Position numbers and translations under genes: made by a program
Assembly (NCBI GenBank): GCA_965215295.1
Contig: OZ244045.1
Location: 1,550,001-1,614,000 of the forward strand
Origin: HK1 sp965215295
GTDB lineage: Bacteria; Pseudomonadota; Gammaproteobacteria; HK1
Direction: 5' to 3'
DNA: 64,000 bases
Shown: piece after piece, positions 8,303 through 17,597 of the stretch
How positions within the stretch are numbered: the stretch's first letter is position 1
Layout: every line of letters begins with the position of its first letter
Notes under the pieces: model-generated
The model's input: the letters and a program-made list of their open reading frames with translations, nothing else
What the model was told of the DNA's origin: nothing
Databases searched by the model: none

Positions 8303-9871
8303 TCAGGCCGCGACCGGCGTCGACAGCAGCCAGAGTCCGAAGAGCGTGTAGCCGATCATCAGCACCGTGAGGGGAATTTCGCCCAGTATCGAAGCCATCC
8401 GTCCGCCTCTGGACTCCCCGACGAGACCGTGCAGGACCACCACTGCGGCCACGTGCGCCGCAACGATCGCGGCGGTCTGGACGTACCAGATCAGCTCGAC
8501 CGACGCATGGTGGGTGAGGAAGGAGGCGGTGACGTGGAAGTCACGCGCTCCGAGCAGGTTCCAGCCGCGGCTCAGCGGATCGGAGAGCGCCTTCAGTGCG
8601 TACTGCGCGTCGACGAGGAACGACGGCAGGTAGTGGGCGAAGTGGTAGCCGAACGCGATCGGCACGATGGAGACGACGAACCGCCGCAACGCCGGAGCCG
8701 CCCGCTCGCCCGACCACCATGCTCCGGTCGCGGTGCTGATCGCGTAGGCCGCGAGCAACGCGGCGGCGGCGCCGATCAGGCCGAGCGTGTTCCGCCCGGC
8801 CAGCGCGGTGCGGCCGGGGTGCTCGAGCGGGTTCTCGCCGGCGAGGTCGAGCCACCAGAACGTGCGCGAGAGTCCGTCGAACGAGACCGTCGCCAGGGCG
8901 ACCACGATGAAGACGACACGCGCCGCGGACAGCGGGCCGATGCCGAGCAGCCGCGCGCCGGGGAACGTCACCGCGAGCCGGATCCTCCCGCCCTCCTCCG
9001 CCACGGTGCGCAGCGGCGCGAGCCAGCTCACGATCCGGAAGAACTGCGAGAAGATCTCGACCCGGCGCACCCACACCTCGTCTCCGAACAGCACCATTCC
9101 CGCCACCGTGAATGCCGAGTAACCGGCAACGACGCCGGCGAGGACCGCAGGGTCCTGGGGGGCGGGGAACACCAGCTCGAACCAGGCGAAGAGCAGCAGC
9201 AGGGCGACGGCCGGCCAGTCGCCGAGCGCCTCCGGCCACGGCAGCACGCCCGCGCCGTCGTCGCTCCCGCTGCCCCGCCTGCTCCATCCGCCCCATCTGC
9301 CGGAACCCCGCAGGATCAGGCGCACCAGGCGCGCGAGCGCCGTCCAGGGATTGACGAGCGGCCACACGTAACCGAGAACCGCGTGGACGAAGGTCAGCCC
9401 GACCCAGAGCAGCGCCCACACCGAAAGCGGGAGCGGGTTCGCGAGCGGGTCGCTGCTTCCCTCCAGCCCCGCCACGACGAGTGCGACGAGCACTCCCGAC
9501 GCCGCGGCGTTCGCTCCCCATATGCGCCGGGGCACGGGACGCGACCACCGGCTCGCGGACTCGAGCGCCCGGCGCAGCACGGCGGCGCGCAACCGGATGA
9601 CGACGAGAAACGACACCGCCACCGCGATCGTGCCCCCGGCCTGGACGAGACCGGTCGGCAGCAGCAGGATGAAGCCGCGTTCCCCCGCATGCCCGAACAC
9701 GGAGGATGTCGCCGAGAGGACGAACACCGCGAGCACCGCGGCGCCGGCCAGGCGGCCGGGGGCCCGGCACACGTCGAGCGCGGCGGGCGCTCCCGGACCC
9801 TGCCGACGCACGGGACTCGCGCCCGTGCACCGGAGCTCTCCCCGAGGGACGTTTCCGGATTCCGGCTCCAT
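8303..9871 (-). CDS. Polytopic membrane protein of unknown function
   Basis: The 522-residue protein has a cleavable-looking hydrophobic N-terminus (GAAVLAVFVLSATSSVFG), then GHAGERGFILLLPTGLVQAG, and about ten further membrane segments. This layout matches a family often labelled fenitrothion hydrolase-like in databases, though I know of no reason in the sequence to assign a hydrolase. Conserved-looking polar spots are FGYHFAHYLPSF and SFLTHHASVELIWYVQ, which could bind a metal or heme through histidines. The ATG at 9871 overlaps the stop of the VOC remnant as TGATG; a GTG about 95 bases further in would also give a signal peptide. Confidence 0.65.
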   Translation of the reverse strand: MEPESGNVPRGELRCTGASPVRRQGPGAPAALDVCRAPGRLAGAAVLAVFVLSATSSVFGHAGERGFILLLPTGLVQAGGTIAVAVSFLVVIRLRAAVLRRALESASRWSRPVPRRIWGANAAASGVLVALVVAGLEGSSDPLANPLPLSVWALLWVGLTFVHAVLGYVWPLVNPWTALARLVRLILRGSGRWGGWSRRGSGSDDGAGVLPWPEALGDWPAVALLLLFAWFELVFPAPQDPAVLAGVVAGYSAFTVAGMVLFGDEVWVRRVEIFSQFFRIVSWLAPLRTVAEEGGRIRLAVTFPGARLLGIGPLSAARVVFIVVALATVSFDGLSRTFWWLDLAGENPLEHPGRTALAGRNTLGLIGAAAALLAAYAISTATGAWWSGERAAPALRRFVVSIVPIAFGYHFAHYLPSFLVDAQYALKALSDPLSRGWNLLGARDFHVTASFLTHHASVELIWYVQTAAIVAAHVAAVVVLHGLVGESRGGRMASILGEIPLTVLMIGYTLFGLWLLSTPVAA

Positions 9872-10059
9872 CAAGGCCGCATGTGCTGCATGTCGCGCCC
9901 GTGCCGCATGGGGACGGGACGTCCCTTCTCGAAGCCCGCATCCTCGAAGCCCGCCTCGGAGAGCGCCGCCCCGAAACCCGGCCGCCCGCGGAATGCAACG
10001 GATGCGGCCTTGTCGCGGACCCGTATCCCGGCGCGATCCACCTTTTCGATTTCCGGCAT
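9871..10059 (-). pseudogene. VOC/glyoxalase family remnant
   Basis: The ATG at 10059 opens a frame that reads MPEIEKVDRAGIRVRDKAA, then SVAF, EAGFEKGRPV and MRH. This is the N-terminal half-module of a glyoxalase-fold (VOC) protein, where the first metal ligand normally sits in VDHVGIRV; here that histidine is replaced by arginine. The domain is cut to 62 residues, has an internal partial duplication (FEDAGFEKG), and has lost the second half. The stop overlaps the start of the downstream membrane protein. Confidence 0.6.
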
Positions 10060-10343
10060 GGCATCCTCCGCGGACGGATCGCGGGAGCTCCGGCAATCTA
10101 CCACGGCCTCCCGCCCGGACTGCCGCCGGCCTCGGCGAGATGCCGCAAACATGGACGCTCCGTGCCTTGGCTCCGGAGCCTGTCGGCCTCTCCCGGCCTT
10201 GCGCGAGCGGCGGGATGATGGACCCGGCCCGCTCCAGGGCACGCCCGCCTCGACGGCCGAGGCCCATGGCCGAGGCATCGCGGCGGCCGTCGATGCGGAT
10301 CCGCGGATGCGTCGATGGCCGTCACCGGCCGGGAGGACGAAAC
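10060..10343. other. Divergent spacer between VOC remnant and thpR
   Basis: GC-rich, no recognisable gene. It should hold the promoter for thpR on the right; a GGGAGGA ribosome site is present at 10331-10337. Confidence 0.4.
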
Positions 10344-10913
10344 ATGCCGCGCCTGTTTGTCGCGCTCCAGTTGCCCGAACCCCTCAGGCAGGCGGTTCGT
10401 GCGCTGCAATGCGGGTTGCGGGGCGCCCGCTGGCTGGACGAGGAGGCCCTCCACCTGACCCTCGCCTTCATCGGGGACGTCGATGGCTCCGCCCAACGCC
10501 GGATCGAGACCGCACTGGACGCCGTGACCGCACCCGCGCTGCGGGTGGAACTGCACGGTGTCGGGCACTATCCCCCGCGCGGCGCGCTGCGGGTACTCTG
10601 GACCGGGGCCTCGCCGAAAGCCGAACTCGGCTCTCTCGCCCAGGCGGTTCGGCGCGCTCTCGACCGCACGGGCTTCACCCCGGAACGGCGCAAGTTCGCT
10701 CCCCACGTCACTATCGCCCGGTTCCGCCGTCCGCCGCCGCGTGCCGATCTGGAAAGCTATCTCGGCACCTGCTCCCTCTTCCGGACGCCCCCGGCCGACA
10801 TCGCGTCCTTTCACCTGTTCTCGAGCACGCTGCGGCCGGCGGGCGCGCGATACACGATGGAAGCGACCTTTCCGTTGACGGGTGCGCCACGCGAGGGATG
10901 CGGCCCGGAGTGA
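10344..10913 (+). CDS. thpR: RNA 2',3'-cyclic phosphodiesterase (2H family)
   Basis: The 189-residue protein belongs to the 2H phosphoesterase superfamily, with the two catalytic HxT motifs in LHLTLAFIGDV (near residue 37) and APHVTIARF (near residue 120). Enzymes of this type hydrolyse RNA 2',3'-cyclic phosphates and can ligate 2'-5' in vitro. The N-terminus RLFVALQLPEPLRQAV is typical. The ATG at 10344 has GGGAGGA seven bases upstream. The gene stands alone on the plus strand. Confidence 0.92.
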   Translation: MPRLFVALQLPEPLRQAVRALQCGLRGARWLDEEALHLTLAFIGDVDGSAQRRIETALDAVTAPALRVELHGVGHYPPRGALRVLWTGASPKAELGSLAQAVRRALDRTGFTPERRKFAPHVTIARFRRPPPRADLESYLGTCSLFRTPPADIASFHLFSSTLRPAGARYTMEATFPLTGAPREGCGPE

Positions 10914-10980
10914 CGGCCGAACGAAACGTCCCGAAAGCATCGCGGTCGCCGCGGCGGATGCCGGCGGCCAACGAAAGCTG

Positions 10981-11078
10981 CCGCGATGCGGACCCGAGCG
11001 CACTCGCCGACGTGTGTGCCGGCGAAGGGCGTCATCCCCGAGCGCACCGCGATGCGCACCCGGGCGCGCTCGCCGAGG
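10981..11078. repeat. Two-copy direct repeat after thpR
   Basis: A 32-base sequence starting ccgcgatgcg at 10981 recurs with a few changes at 11047, giving a period of 66 bases. It lies in the spacer between thpR and the MITE and has no coding sense that I can see. Confidence 0.55.
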
Positions 11079-11166
11079 CCGCCGCGGCGCGCCGCTCGGG
11101 CCGCCGTCCATTCCACCGTACGGCCCCCGGCGAAGCCTGCCGGCGGGCGCGGCGGATGCCACCCGC

Positions 11167-11348
11167 TAGCCCGGATTTCTCGCCATCTCACGGCTGCGGA
11201 CGCGGATCGACCGGCATCGACCGCGTTGAACGCGGCCAGGGTGCTCGACGTACCGTCAAGTACGCCTGCGCGCCCTGACTCGCGTTCGCCTTGTCGCTAC
11301 CGGCCTCTCCGCGCCCTCGCTTCGCGATCTGGTGAGAAATCCGGGCTA
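11167..11348. mobile_element. MITE-like element with terminal inverted repeats and TA ends
   Basis: The left end tagcccggatttctcgcca (11167) is the near-perfect inverse of the right end tggtgagaaatccgggcta (ending 11348), giving about 19-base inverted repeats around 182 bases without a transposase. The flanking TA dinucleotides fit the target preference of IS630/Tc1-mariner elements. Partial relatives occur at 17357 and 59240. The right repeat supplies the TAG stop of the neighbouring monooxygenase gene. Confidence 0.75.
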
Positions 11349-12311
11349 GAGCAGCGGGCCGACCTTCTCGGCGAACTTCTCCATCGCCCGCATCCCGTCC
11401 GCCACCGAGTCCTGCCCGTGGAACTGGAACTCGAGGACGAGGTGGTCGACACCGGCCTCGCGCAGCCGCCGGATGCGTTCGGCGCACTCGTCCGGACTGC
11501 CGGCGACCGTCACGCCAAGGGGATCGATGCTCGGATCCTCGAAGCTCACCGCGCTCTTCAGCCGCGGCATGGCCGCCTCGAAGTCGGCCGGACCGTCGGC
11601 CACGCAGGCGAAGCTGAAAGACGCGAGCCTGGCCTCCCGGCCGTACTTCGCACACTCCTCCCGGAGCCCGGGAATCCACACGTTCCGGGCTTCGTCCGCG
11701 CTGGGCCAGAAGCACAGGATATATTCGCCGTACCTGGCGGCGCGCCAGATCGACTTCACACCGCCCCCGATCCAGATCGGGGGATACGGCTTCTGGACCG
11801 GCTTCGGCTCCAGCGGCATGTCCTCCAGGGAATAGTGCTCGCCGTGGAAGGTCACGCGCTCCTCGGTCCAGAGGCGGGTGATGATCTCGAGCTGCTCGTC
11901 GAACAGCCGGCCCCGCCGCCGGCGCGGCACCCCGACCGAGGTGAAGTCCTCCTCCCACCATCCCATCGCGACCCCGGCGATGACCCGCCCGCCGCTCATC
12001 ACGTCCAGGGTGGCCAGGTACTTGGCCCACTGGTAGGGCGGGAGCAACGGGAGCAGAGCCGAGTTGAAGCCGATGCGCAGGGTCGAGGTCGCGGCGGCGA
12101 CGGCGGGAAGCAGCACCATGGCATCGAGCACGTCCCGGTTCTCGAACGTGTCGAACAGCCACCCCGGGGGCATGGTCATGTGGGTAGGCAGAGTGGCCGA
12201 GTAGAAGCCGAGGTCCTCGGCGAGCCTTGCCGCCTCGACCACCTCGTCCACCGACGGTCGTCTTGCATCCCAAGGGAACAGCATGATGCTGAGATCGGAC
12301 ATCGAGGTCAT
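11346..12311 (-). CDS. LLM-class (luciferase-like) flavin-dependent oxidoreductase
   Basis: The 321-residue TIM-barrel protein shows the luciferase-like monooxygenase pattern: ARLAEDLGFYSATLPTH near residue 28, LATLDVMSGGRVIAGVAMGW near 100, and KPYPPIWIGGG near 175. These enzymes use FMN or F420 to oxidise or reduce small organic substrates; the substrate is not evident. The start may be the first ATG (12311) or the ATG three codons later. Its stop codon lies within the right inverted repeat of a MITE, so the last residues may have been changed by the insertion. It lies downstream of acetoacetyl-CoA synthetase on the same strand, 125 bases apart. Confidence 0.85.
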   Translation of the reverse strand: MTSMSDLSIMLFPWDARRPSVDEVVEAARLAEDLGFYSATLPTHMTMPPGWLFDTFENRDVLDAMVLLPAVAAATSTLRIGFNSALLPLLPPYQWAKYLATLDVMSGGRVIAGVAMGWWEEDFTSVGVPRRRRGRLFDEQLEIITRLWTEERVTFHGEHYSLEDMPLEPKPVQKPYPPIWIGGGVKSIWRAARYGEYILCFWPSADEARNVWIPGLREECAKYGREARLASFSFACVADGPADFEAAMPRLKSAVSFEDPSIDPLGVTVAGSPDECAERIRRLREAGVDHLVLEFQFHGQDSVADGMRAMEKFAEKVGPLL

Positions 12312-12436
12312 TTGAGACTCCTTCGGTCAAGTGTCTTCGGGCCGGCGCTGCCGCACGAGCCGAATGCCGCCGGCGGCTCCCGCTTCTCGTCCACCGCCAT
12401 GCCGGTTGGTCGTTCGTGAACCGATTCTGCCACCGA

Positions 12437-14389
12437 TCAGGCTTCGAGCTCGGGACGATCGGCGAACTGATCGAGCGCCTTCGGGTTCGCGAGCGCCTCC
12501 CTGTTCTTCACCTCGCGGCCGTGCACGACGTCGCGCACCGCGAGCTCGGTGATCTTGCCGCTCCTGGTGCGCGGGATGTCGGTCACCCGCACGATCCGCG
12601 CCGGCACGTGGCGCGGCGTCGCGCCGGCGCGGATGCGGGCCCTGATCTTCGCCTCCAGCGCCTCGTCGAGCGCGGCCCCTTCGCGCAGGATCACGAAGAG
12701 CACGACCCGGACGTCGCCGTCCCGTTGCTGGCCGATGACCAGGGACTCCACCACCTCGTCGAGCTGCTCGACCAGGCGGTAGATCTCGGCGGTGCCGATG
12801 CGCACGCCCCCCGGGTTGAGCACCGCGTCGGAGCGGCCGTAGATGACCACGCCGCCGCGCTCGGTGATCTCCACGTAGTCGCCGTGGCACCAGACGTTGT
12901 CGAACCGCGCGAAGTAGGCGTCGTGGTACTTGCGCCCGTCGGGGTCGTTCCAGAAGCCGATCGGCATCGACGGGAAGGCGCGCGTGCACACGAGCTCTCC
13001 CTTCTCGCCGGTGACGCTGCGTCCTTCGTCGTCGAAGGCGCGCACGTCGAGCCCGAGCCCCAGACACTGGATCTCGCCGCGACGGACCGGCGCGGCGGGG
13101 TTGCCGAGCACGAAGCAGGAGACGATGTCGGTGCCGCCGCTGATCGAGGACAGGCGGACATCGCGCTTGATCGACTCGTAGACGAAGTCGAAGCTCTCGG
13201 GAACGAGCGGCGAGCCGGTGGAGAGGATGGCCTCGAGCTTCGAGAGGTCGTGGGTCTTCGCCGGCGCGAGCCCCGCCTTCCTCACCGCGTCGATGAACTT
13301 GGCCGAGGTGCCGAACGTCTCGATGCCCTCCTCCGCCACGAAGTCGAAGAGCGCGTTCCCGTCCGGATGGAACGGGGAGCCGTCGTAGAGCGCGAGCGTC
13401 GCCCCGCACGCCAGTGCGCTCACCTGCCAGTTCCACATCATCCAGCCGCAGGTCGTGAAGTAGAGGATCCGCTCGCCGCGCTTCACGTCGCTGTGCAGCG
13501 CCAGCTCCTTGATGTGCTGCAGGAGCGTCCCTCCCGCCCCGTGCACGATGCACTTCGGCACCCCGGTGGTGCCCGAGGAGTACATGATGTAGAGCGGGTG
13601 GTCGAACGGGAGCGGTTCGAACGCGATGTCCGAGGGGGTCAGGCCGGCCGTGAGCTCGTCGAGCAGGACGGCCTTCTCCACCGCCGCGACATCCGGCGCG
13701 GTGGTGGTGTACGGGACGACCACGATGCGCTCGATCGACGGGACCTGCGCCGCGACCGGCGCGAGCCGGCCAATCGAGTCGTGCCGCTTGCCGCCGTAGA
13801 AGTAGCCGTCGGCGCTGAACAGCACCTTCGGCGCGATCTGCCCGAAGCGGTCCACCACCCCCTGCACGCCGAAATCGGGAGAGGCGGACGACCAGATCGC
13901 GCCGATGCTCGCCGTCGCGAGCATCGCGACGACCGCCTCGGGCATGTTGGGCAGGTAGCCGGCGATGCGGTCGCCCTTCTCCACCCCCGCCGCCCGCAGC
14001 GCCTGCGCGAGCACGGACACCGCGTCGTGGAACTCGCCGAAGCTCAGCGAGCGCCGGACGCGGTCCTCGCCCCGGAACACGATGCCGGGCGCATCGTCGC
14101 GGCGGCGGAGCAGGTTCTCGGCGAAGTTGAGCCGGGCGCCGGGAAACCACTTCGCACCCGGCATCCGGTCGCCGTCGACGAGCACCGGCCCGTCGCCCCG
14201 ATCGCCGATGACCGCCCCGTAGTCCCAGACCGCCGACCAGAACGCGGCGCGATCCTCGATCGACCAGCGATGCAGCGCCGCGTAGTCGCCGGCGTTCGAC
14301 CCGTGGCGCTCGCGAGCCATCGCCGCGAAGCGGGTGAGGTTCGCGTTCGCGACCTGTTCCGGAGAGGGCTGCCAGAGGACGTCGGGCAT
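12437..14389 (-). CDS. aacS: Acetoacetyl-CoA synthetase
   Basis: The 650-residue acyl-adenylate enzyme has the AMP-binding motif YIMYSSGTTGVPKCIVHG near residue 270 and the C-terminal catalytic lysine in TRSGKITELAVRDVVHG. Full length, the TTCGWMMWNWQVSALACG segment and the WCHGDYVEI segment fit the acetoacetate-CoA ligase subfamily better than acetyl-CoA synthetase. It activates acetoacetate to acetoacetyl-CoA in ketone-body or polyester use. The ATG at 14389 gives the standard N-terminus MPDVLWQPS. A 97-base tandem repeat lies just upstream. Confidence 0.9.
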   Translation of the reverse strand: MPDVLWQPSPEQVANANLTRFAAMARERHGSNAGDYAALHRWSIEDRAAFWSAVWDYGAVIGDRGDGPVLVDGDRMPGAKWFPGARLNFAENLLRRRDDAPGIVFRGEDRVRRSLSFGEFHDAVSVLAQALRAAGVEKGDRIAGYLPNMPEAVVAMLATASIGAIWSSASPDFGVQGVVDRFGQIAPKVLFSADGYFYGGKRHDSIGRLAPVAAQVPSIERIVVVPYTTTAPDVAAVEKAVLLDELTAGLTPSDIAFEPLPFDHPLYIMYSSGTTGVPKCIVHGAGGTLLQHIKELALHSDVKRGERILYFTTCGWMMWNWQVSALACGATLALYDGSPFHPDGNALFDFVAEEGIETFGTSAKFIDAVRKAGLAPAKTHDLSKLEAILSTGSPLVPESFDFVYESIKRDVRLSSISGGTDIVSCFVLGNPAAPVRRGEIQCLGLGLDVRAFDDEGRSVTGEKGELVCTRAFPSMPIGFWNDPDGRKYHDAYFARFDNVWCHGDYVEITERGGVVIYGRSDAVLNPGGVRIGTAEIYRLVEQLDEVVESLVIGQQRDGDVRVVLFVILREGAALDEALEAKIRARIRAGATPRHVPARIVRVTDIPRTRSGKITELAVRDVVHGREVKNREALANPKALDQFADRPELEA

Positions 14390-14416
14390 TGCTGCCTCCG
14401 ATGGGTTCGGCCCGAT

Positions 14417-14706
14417 CCGATCCTACGGGAAACCGCGGGGGCCGGGTGCGGAGCGCGACCTGTGCGGATGACGAACCGCGGGACTTCGGGAAGATGCGCG
14501 GGCCACGGACCGACCCGATCCTGCGGGAAACCGCGGGACCGGTGCGGAGCGCGACCTGTGCGGATGACGAACCGCGGGACTTCAGGAAGATGCACGGACC
14601 ACGGGCCGACCCGATCCTGCGGGAAACCGCGGGGGCCGGTGCGGGGCGCGACCTGTGCGGATGACGAGCTGCGGGACTTCGGGAAGAAGCGCGGGCCGAT
14701 CGCTTT
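14417..14706. repeat. Three-unit tandem repeat upstream of aacS
   Basis: Units begin at ccgatcct at 14417, 14515 and 14611 (periods 98 and 96), each carrying gggaaaccgcggg and cgcgacctgtgcggatgacg. They differ by a few bases. The array occupies the presumed leader of aacS, between its start and the thioesterase gene; its effect on expression is unknown. Apart from the array, 14390-14838 holds nothing I recognise. Confidence 0.8.
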
Positions 14707-14838
14707 CACTGCGAACGGTGCGGACGGCTCGTATCGAACGAACGTCCGGACGGAGTGCGAGGCGTGACGATCCGACGGGCCGGAGCGAGCAAGAAGGAGG
14801 TGCGGTGTCCTTTCCGGGATGTCCCGCACCGGACGCCG

Positions 14839-15234
14839 TCACCGCTCGATCACGCGCTTCTCGCCGCCCTCGCCGATGGCCACGAACGTGAACATGCCTT
14901 CGGTGACCTTGATGTGCCCGGACACCTGGCCGGGGCGTATCCGCCGCACCCACGTCTCGACGTGGACGGTGATCGACGTGCGGCCGATGCGCTCGGTCCG
15001 GCAATGACAGCTCACCCGGTCGCCGACGTAGACGGGCCGATGGAAGCTCATCGCCTCGATGCCCACCGTCGCCACCCGCCCCCCGGTACACGCCATCGCA
15101 TGCGTGCCCCCCGCGACGTCCATCTGCGAGAGCAGCCATCCGCCGAAGATGTCCCCGTAGGGATTGGTGTCGGCGGGCATCGCGAAGGTGCGCAGCTCGG
15201 GTTCGGTCCGCGGCGGGCATTCCGTGTCGGTCAT
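14839..15234 (-). CDS. Acyl-CoA thioesterase, YciA/hotdog family
   Basis: The 131-residue hotdog-fold protein contains NPYGDIFGGWLLSQMDVAGG, the conserved YciA-type segment whose Asp is catalytic, and MSFHRPVYVGDRVSCHC. It hydrolyses acyl-CoA thioesters in the cytoplasm. The ATG at 15234 was chosen because the frame upstream is arginine-rich and unlike the family. It lies next to acetoacetyl-CoA synthetase and an acyl-CoA synthetase, consistent with control of acyl-CoA pools. Confidence 0.87.
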   Translation of the reverse strand: MTDTECPPRTEPELRTFAMPADTNPYGDIFGGWLLSQMDVAGGTHAMACTGGRVATVGIEAMSFHRPVYVGDRVSCHCRTERIGRTSITVHVETWVRRIRPGQVSGHIKVTEGMFTFVAIGEGGEKRVIER

Positions 15235-15558
15235 CGGTTCGCTCCTGCGGTGTTCCATGCGCTCGGAGTCTACCCCTCGAACGGGTCCGGCAAGGCTTTC
15301 GGTCCCGGAAGGCCGTCGCACCGCGCTGCGCCGGTTCCGTGCCGTCTCCCTGACGCCTCCGCGCCGGTTCGGCGAGCGGCCCGATGCCGCCGCGGCCGGC
15401 CGCGCGGCGGATTGCCGCCGGTCACGAGACGGCTATCATCGCGATCCATGCGCCGCCCGCCCTCGCGGTACCGGTGGCACCGGCAGCACCGCCTGCCCCC
15501 CAACAGCGCCAACGGCACGGATTTCACGGCCGGAACGCATCACCAGGGAGCATCCGGA
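15235..15558. other. Divergent intergenic region, thioesterase / acyl-CoA synthetase
   Basis: No gene is recognised. It should contain back-to-back promoters. A possible ribosome site (GGGAG at 15546-15550) precedes the rightward gene. Confidence 0.35.
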
Positions 15559-17199
15559 ATGAACGCGGAGCGAGACACCAACCCCTTCGAGACCGGCCTC
15601 GACCGCACGCCGGCGAACTACACGCCGCTCACCCCGCTCACGTTCATCGAGCGCGCCGCCGCGGTCTATCCCGACCACCCCTCGGTCATCGACGGCGGAC
15701 GCCGCTTCACCTGGTCCGAGACCTATGCGCGCTGCCGCCGCCTCGCCTCGGCGCTGGCGGGGCGCGGCATCGGCGCCGGCGACTGCGTGGCGGTCTTCGC
15801 GCCGAACGTCCCGGCGATCTGCGAGGCGAACTTCGGGGTGCCGATGCTCGGCGCGGTGCTCAACACCATCAATATCCGGCTCGACGCGGCGACCGTCGCG
15901 TTCATCCTGGAACACAGCGGAACGAAGGCGTTGCTCGCCGACCGCGAGTTCTCGTCAGTGGTCGCGGACGCGCTCGCCCGGATGGAGCGCCCGCCGCTCG
16001 TCATCGACATCGCCGACGCCCTCGCACCGGGCCGCGAGCGCATCGGCGAGATCGAATACGAGGCATTCCTCGAAGAGGGCGACCCCGCCTTCGGATGGTC
16101 GAACCCCGACGACGAGTGGCGCGCCATCTCGCTCAACTACACCTCGGGCACCACCGGGAACCCGAAAGGAGTCGTCTACCACCACCGCGGCGCATACCTC
16201 AACGCGCTCTCGAACGTCATCGGCTGGAACCTCGCGCACCATCCCGTCTACCTGTGGACGCTGCCGATGTTCCACTGCAACGGGTGGTGCTTCCCGTGGA
16301 CCCTGGCGGCGCTGGGCGGGACGAGCATCTGCCTGCGCAAGGTCGAGGCCGGCGCGATCTACGACGCGATCGTCGAGCAGGGCGTGACGCACCTGTGCGG
16401 GGCGCCGGTGGTGCTCGGGATGATCCTGAACGCCACCGGCGACGAGCGGCGAGAATTCTCGCACCCCGTGCACGTGATGACCGCGGCCGCCCCCCCGCCC
16501 GCCGCGGTGCTGGAGCGCATGGAGCGCGAAGGGTTCAGGGTGACCCACGTCTACGGGCTCACCGAGACCTATGGTCCCGCCGTGATCTGCGCATGGAAGG
16601 ACGAGTGGAACGATCTCCCGATGGCGGAGCAGGCGGAGCGCAAGTCCCGCCAGGGCGTGCGCTATCACGCGCTCGATGCGCTCGAAGTGATGGACCCGGA
16701 GACGATGACGCCGGTGCCGAGGGACGGCGAGACCCTCGGCGAGGTGATGTTTCGCGGCAACATCGTGATGAAGGGCTATCTCAGGAACCCGGCCGCGACC
16801 GGGGAAGCGCTCGCCGGCGGCTGGTTCCACTCCGGCGATCTCGGGGTCGTGCACCCCGACGGCTACCTCCAGCTCAAGGACCGGTCCAAGGACATCATCA
16901 TCTCGGGCGGGGAGAACATCTCGTCGATCGAGGTCGAGGACGCCCTCTACCGCCATCCGGCGGTGCTCGAAGCCGCCGTCGTCGCCCGCCCCGACGAGAA
17001 GTGGGGCGAGACGCCCTGCGCGTTCGTGACCCTGCGCCCGGATGCGGAAGGCGTCACCGAGGACGACATCATCGCCTTCTGCCGCGAGCACATGGCGCAC
17101 TTCAAGGCGCCGCGGACGGTGGTGTTCGGCCCGCTGCCGAAGACGTCGACCGGCAAGATCCGGAAGTTCAAGCTGCGCGAACGCACCGGAGCGCTCTGA
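15559..17199 (+). CDS. Medium/long-chain acyl-CoA synthetase (AMP-binding)
   Basis: The 546-residue ligase has ISLNYTSGTTGNPKGVVYHH near residue 190, TLPMFHCNGWCFPW, VYGLTETYGPA (aromatic-rich substrate region), WFHSGDLGVVHPDGY and the final TSTGKIRKFKLRE with the catalytic lysine. It resembles the group that includes medium-chain acyl-CoA and methylmercaptopropionate-CoA (DmdB-like) ligases; specificity cannot be settled from motifs. The ATG at 15559 starts MNAERDTNPFETGLD, as in homologues. It stands alone on the plus strand, divergent from the thioesterase. Confidence 0.88.
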   Translation: MNAERDTNPFETGLDRTPANYTPLTPLTFIERAAAVYPDHPSVIDGGRRFTWSETYARCRRLASALAGRGIGAGDCVAVFAPNVPAICEANFGVPMLGAVLNTINIRLDAATVAFILEHSGTKALLADREFSSVVADALARMERPPLVIDIADALAPGRERIGEIEYEAFLEEGDPAFGWSNPDDEWRAISLNYTSGTTGNPKGVVYHHRGAYLNALSNVIGWNLAHHPVYLWTLPMFHCNGWCFPWTLAALGGTSICLRKVEAGAIYDAIVEQGVTHLCGAPVVLGMILNATGDERREFSHPVHVMTAAAPPPAAVLERMEREGFRVTHVYGLTETYGPAVICAWKDEWNDLPMAEQAERKSRQGVRYHALDALEVMDPETMTPVPRDGETLGEVMFRGNIVMKGYLRNPAATGEALAGGWFHSGDLGVVHPDGYLQLKDRSKDIIISGGENISSIEVEDALYRHPAVLEAAVVARPDEKWGETPCAFVTLRPDAEGVTEDDIIAFCREHMAHFKAPRTVVFGPLPKTSTGKIRKFKLRERTGAL

Positions 17200-17248
17200 G
17201 CTTCACGGCCCGGCCGCCGTCAGGTCCGGCGGCCGGTCGCGGTGGCAA

Positions 17249-17320
17249 CGGCGCGGCGGAGAGGCAGCCGGCCGCCGTTACGGGACATCGTCGCTGTAGT
17301 GCCGGACGATGGAGTCTTCA
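17249..17320. repeat. Displaced copy of the hyuB 3' end
   Basis: The 46 bases from 17249 to 17294 are identical to 19030..19075, and the match continues with few changes to about 17320. On the minus strand this copy encodes EDSIVRHYSDDVP-stop, while the true HyuB ends EDFIARHYRDDVP-stop. It marks the left edge of the segment carrying the DUF4143 ATPase. Confidence 0.85.
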
Positions 17321-17356
17321 AGCTCCCCCGCGCCCGCTTGGTCCGCAGCCGCATTC

Positions 17357-17488
17357 CAGCCCGCATTTCTCGCCAGCCCCCGGCGGGGGACACGGGTCCG
17401 ACGGTACCGGCCGCGTTGAACGCTGCCAGGGTGCTCGACCCGGGGTTGCCGAACATTCCGTCAAGTACTGCGCGCCCTGACTCGCGCT
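17357..17488. mobile_element. Truncated copy of the 11167 MITE
   Basis: The left end agcccgcatttctcgcca and the inner blocks cgcgttgaacg, gccagggtgctcgac and gcgcgccctgactcgcg match the full element at 11167..11348. The right inverted repeat is missing, so this is a dead fragment. Confidence 0.65.
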
Positions 17489-17597
17489 ATACGGGGCGGA
17501 GCCTCCGTTGCGTGCCGTGGACCGGGAGCGGCGGGAGGTCGATGTTGTCTGCTCTGCTCCGCACCGTGTCCACCGGCCTTCGATGCCTGTCGGAATC

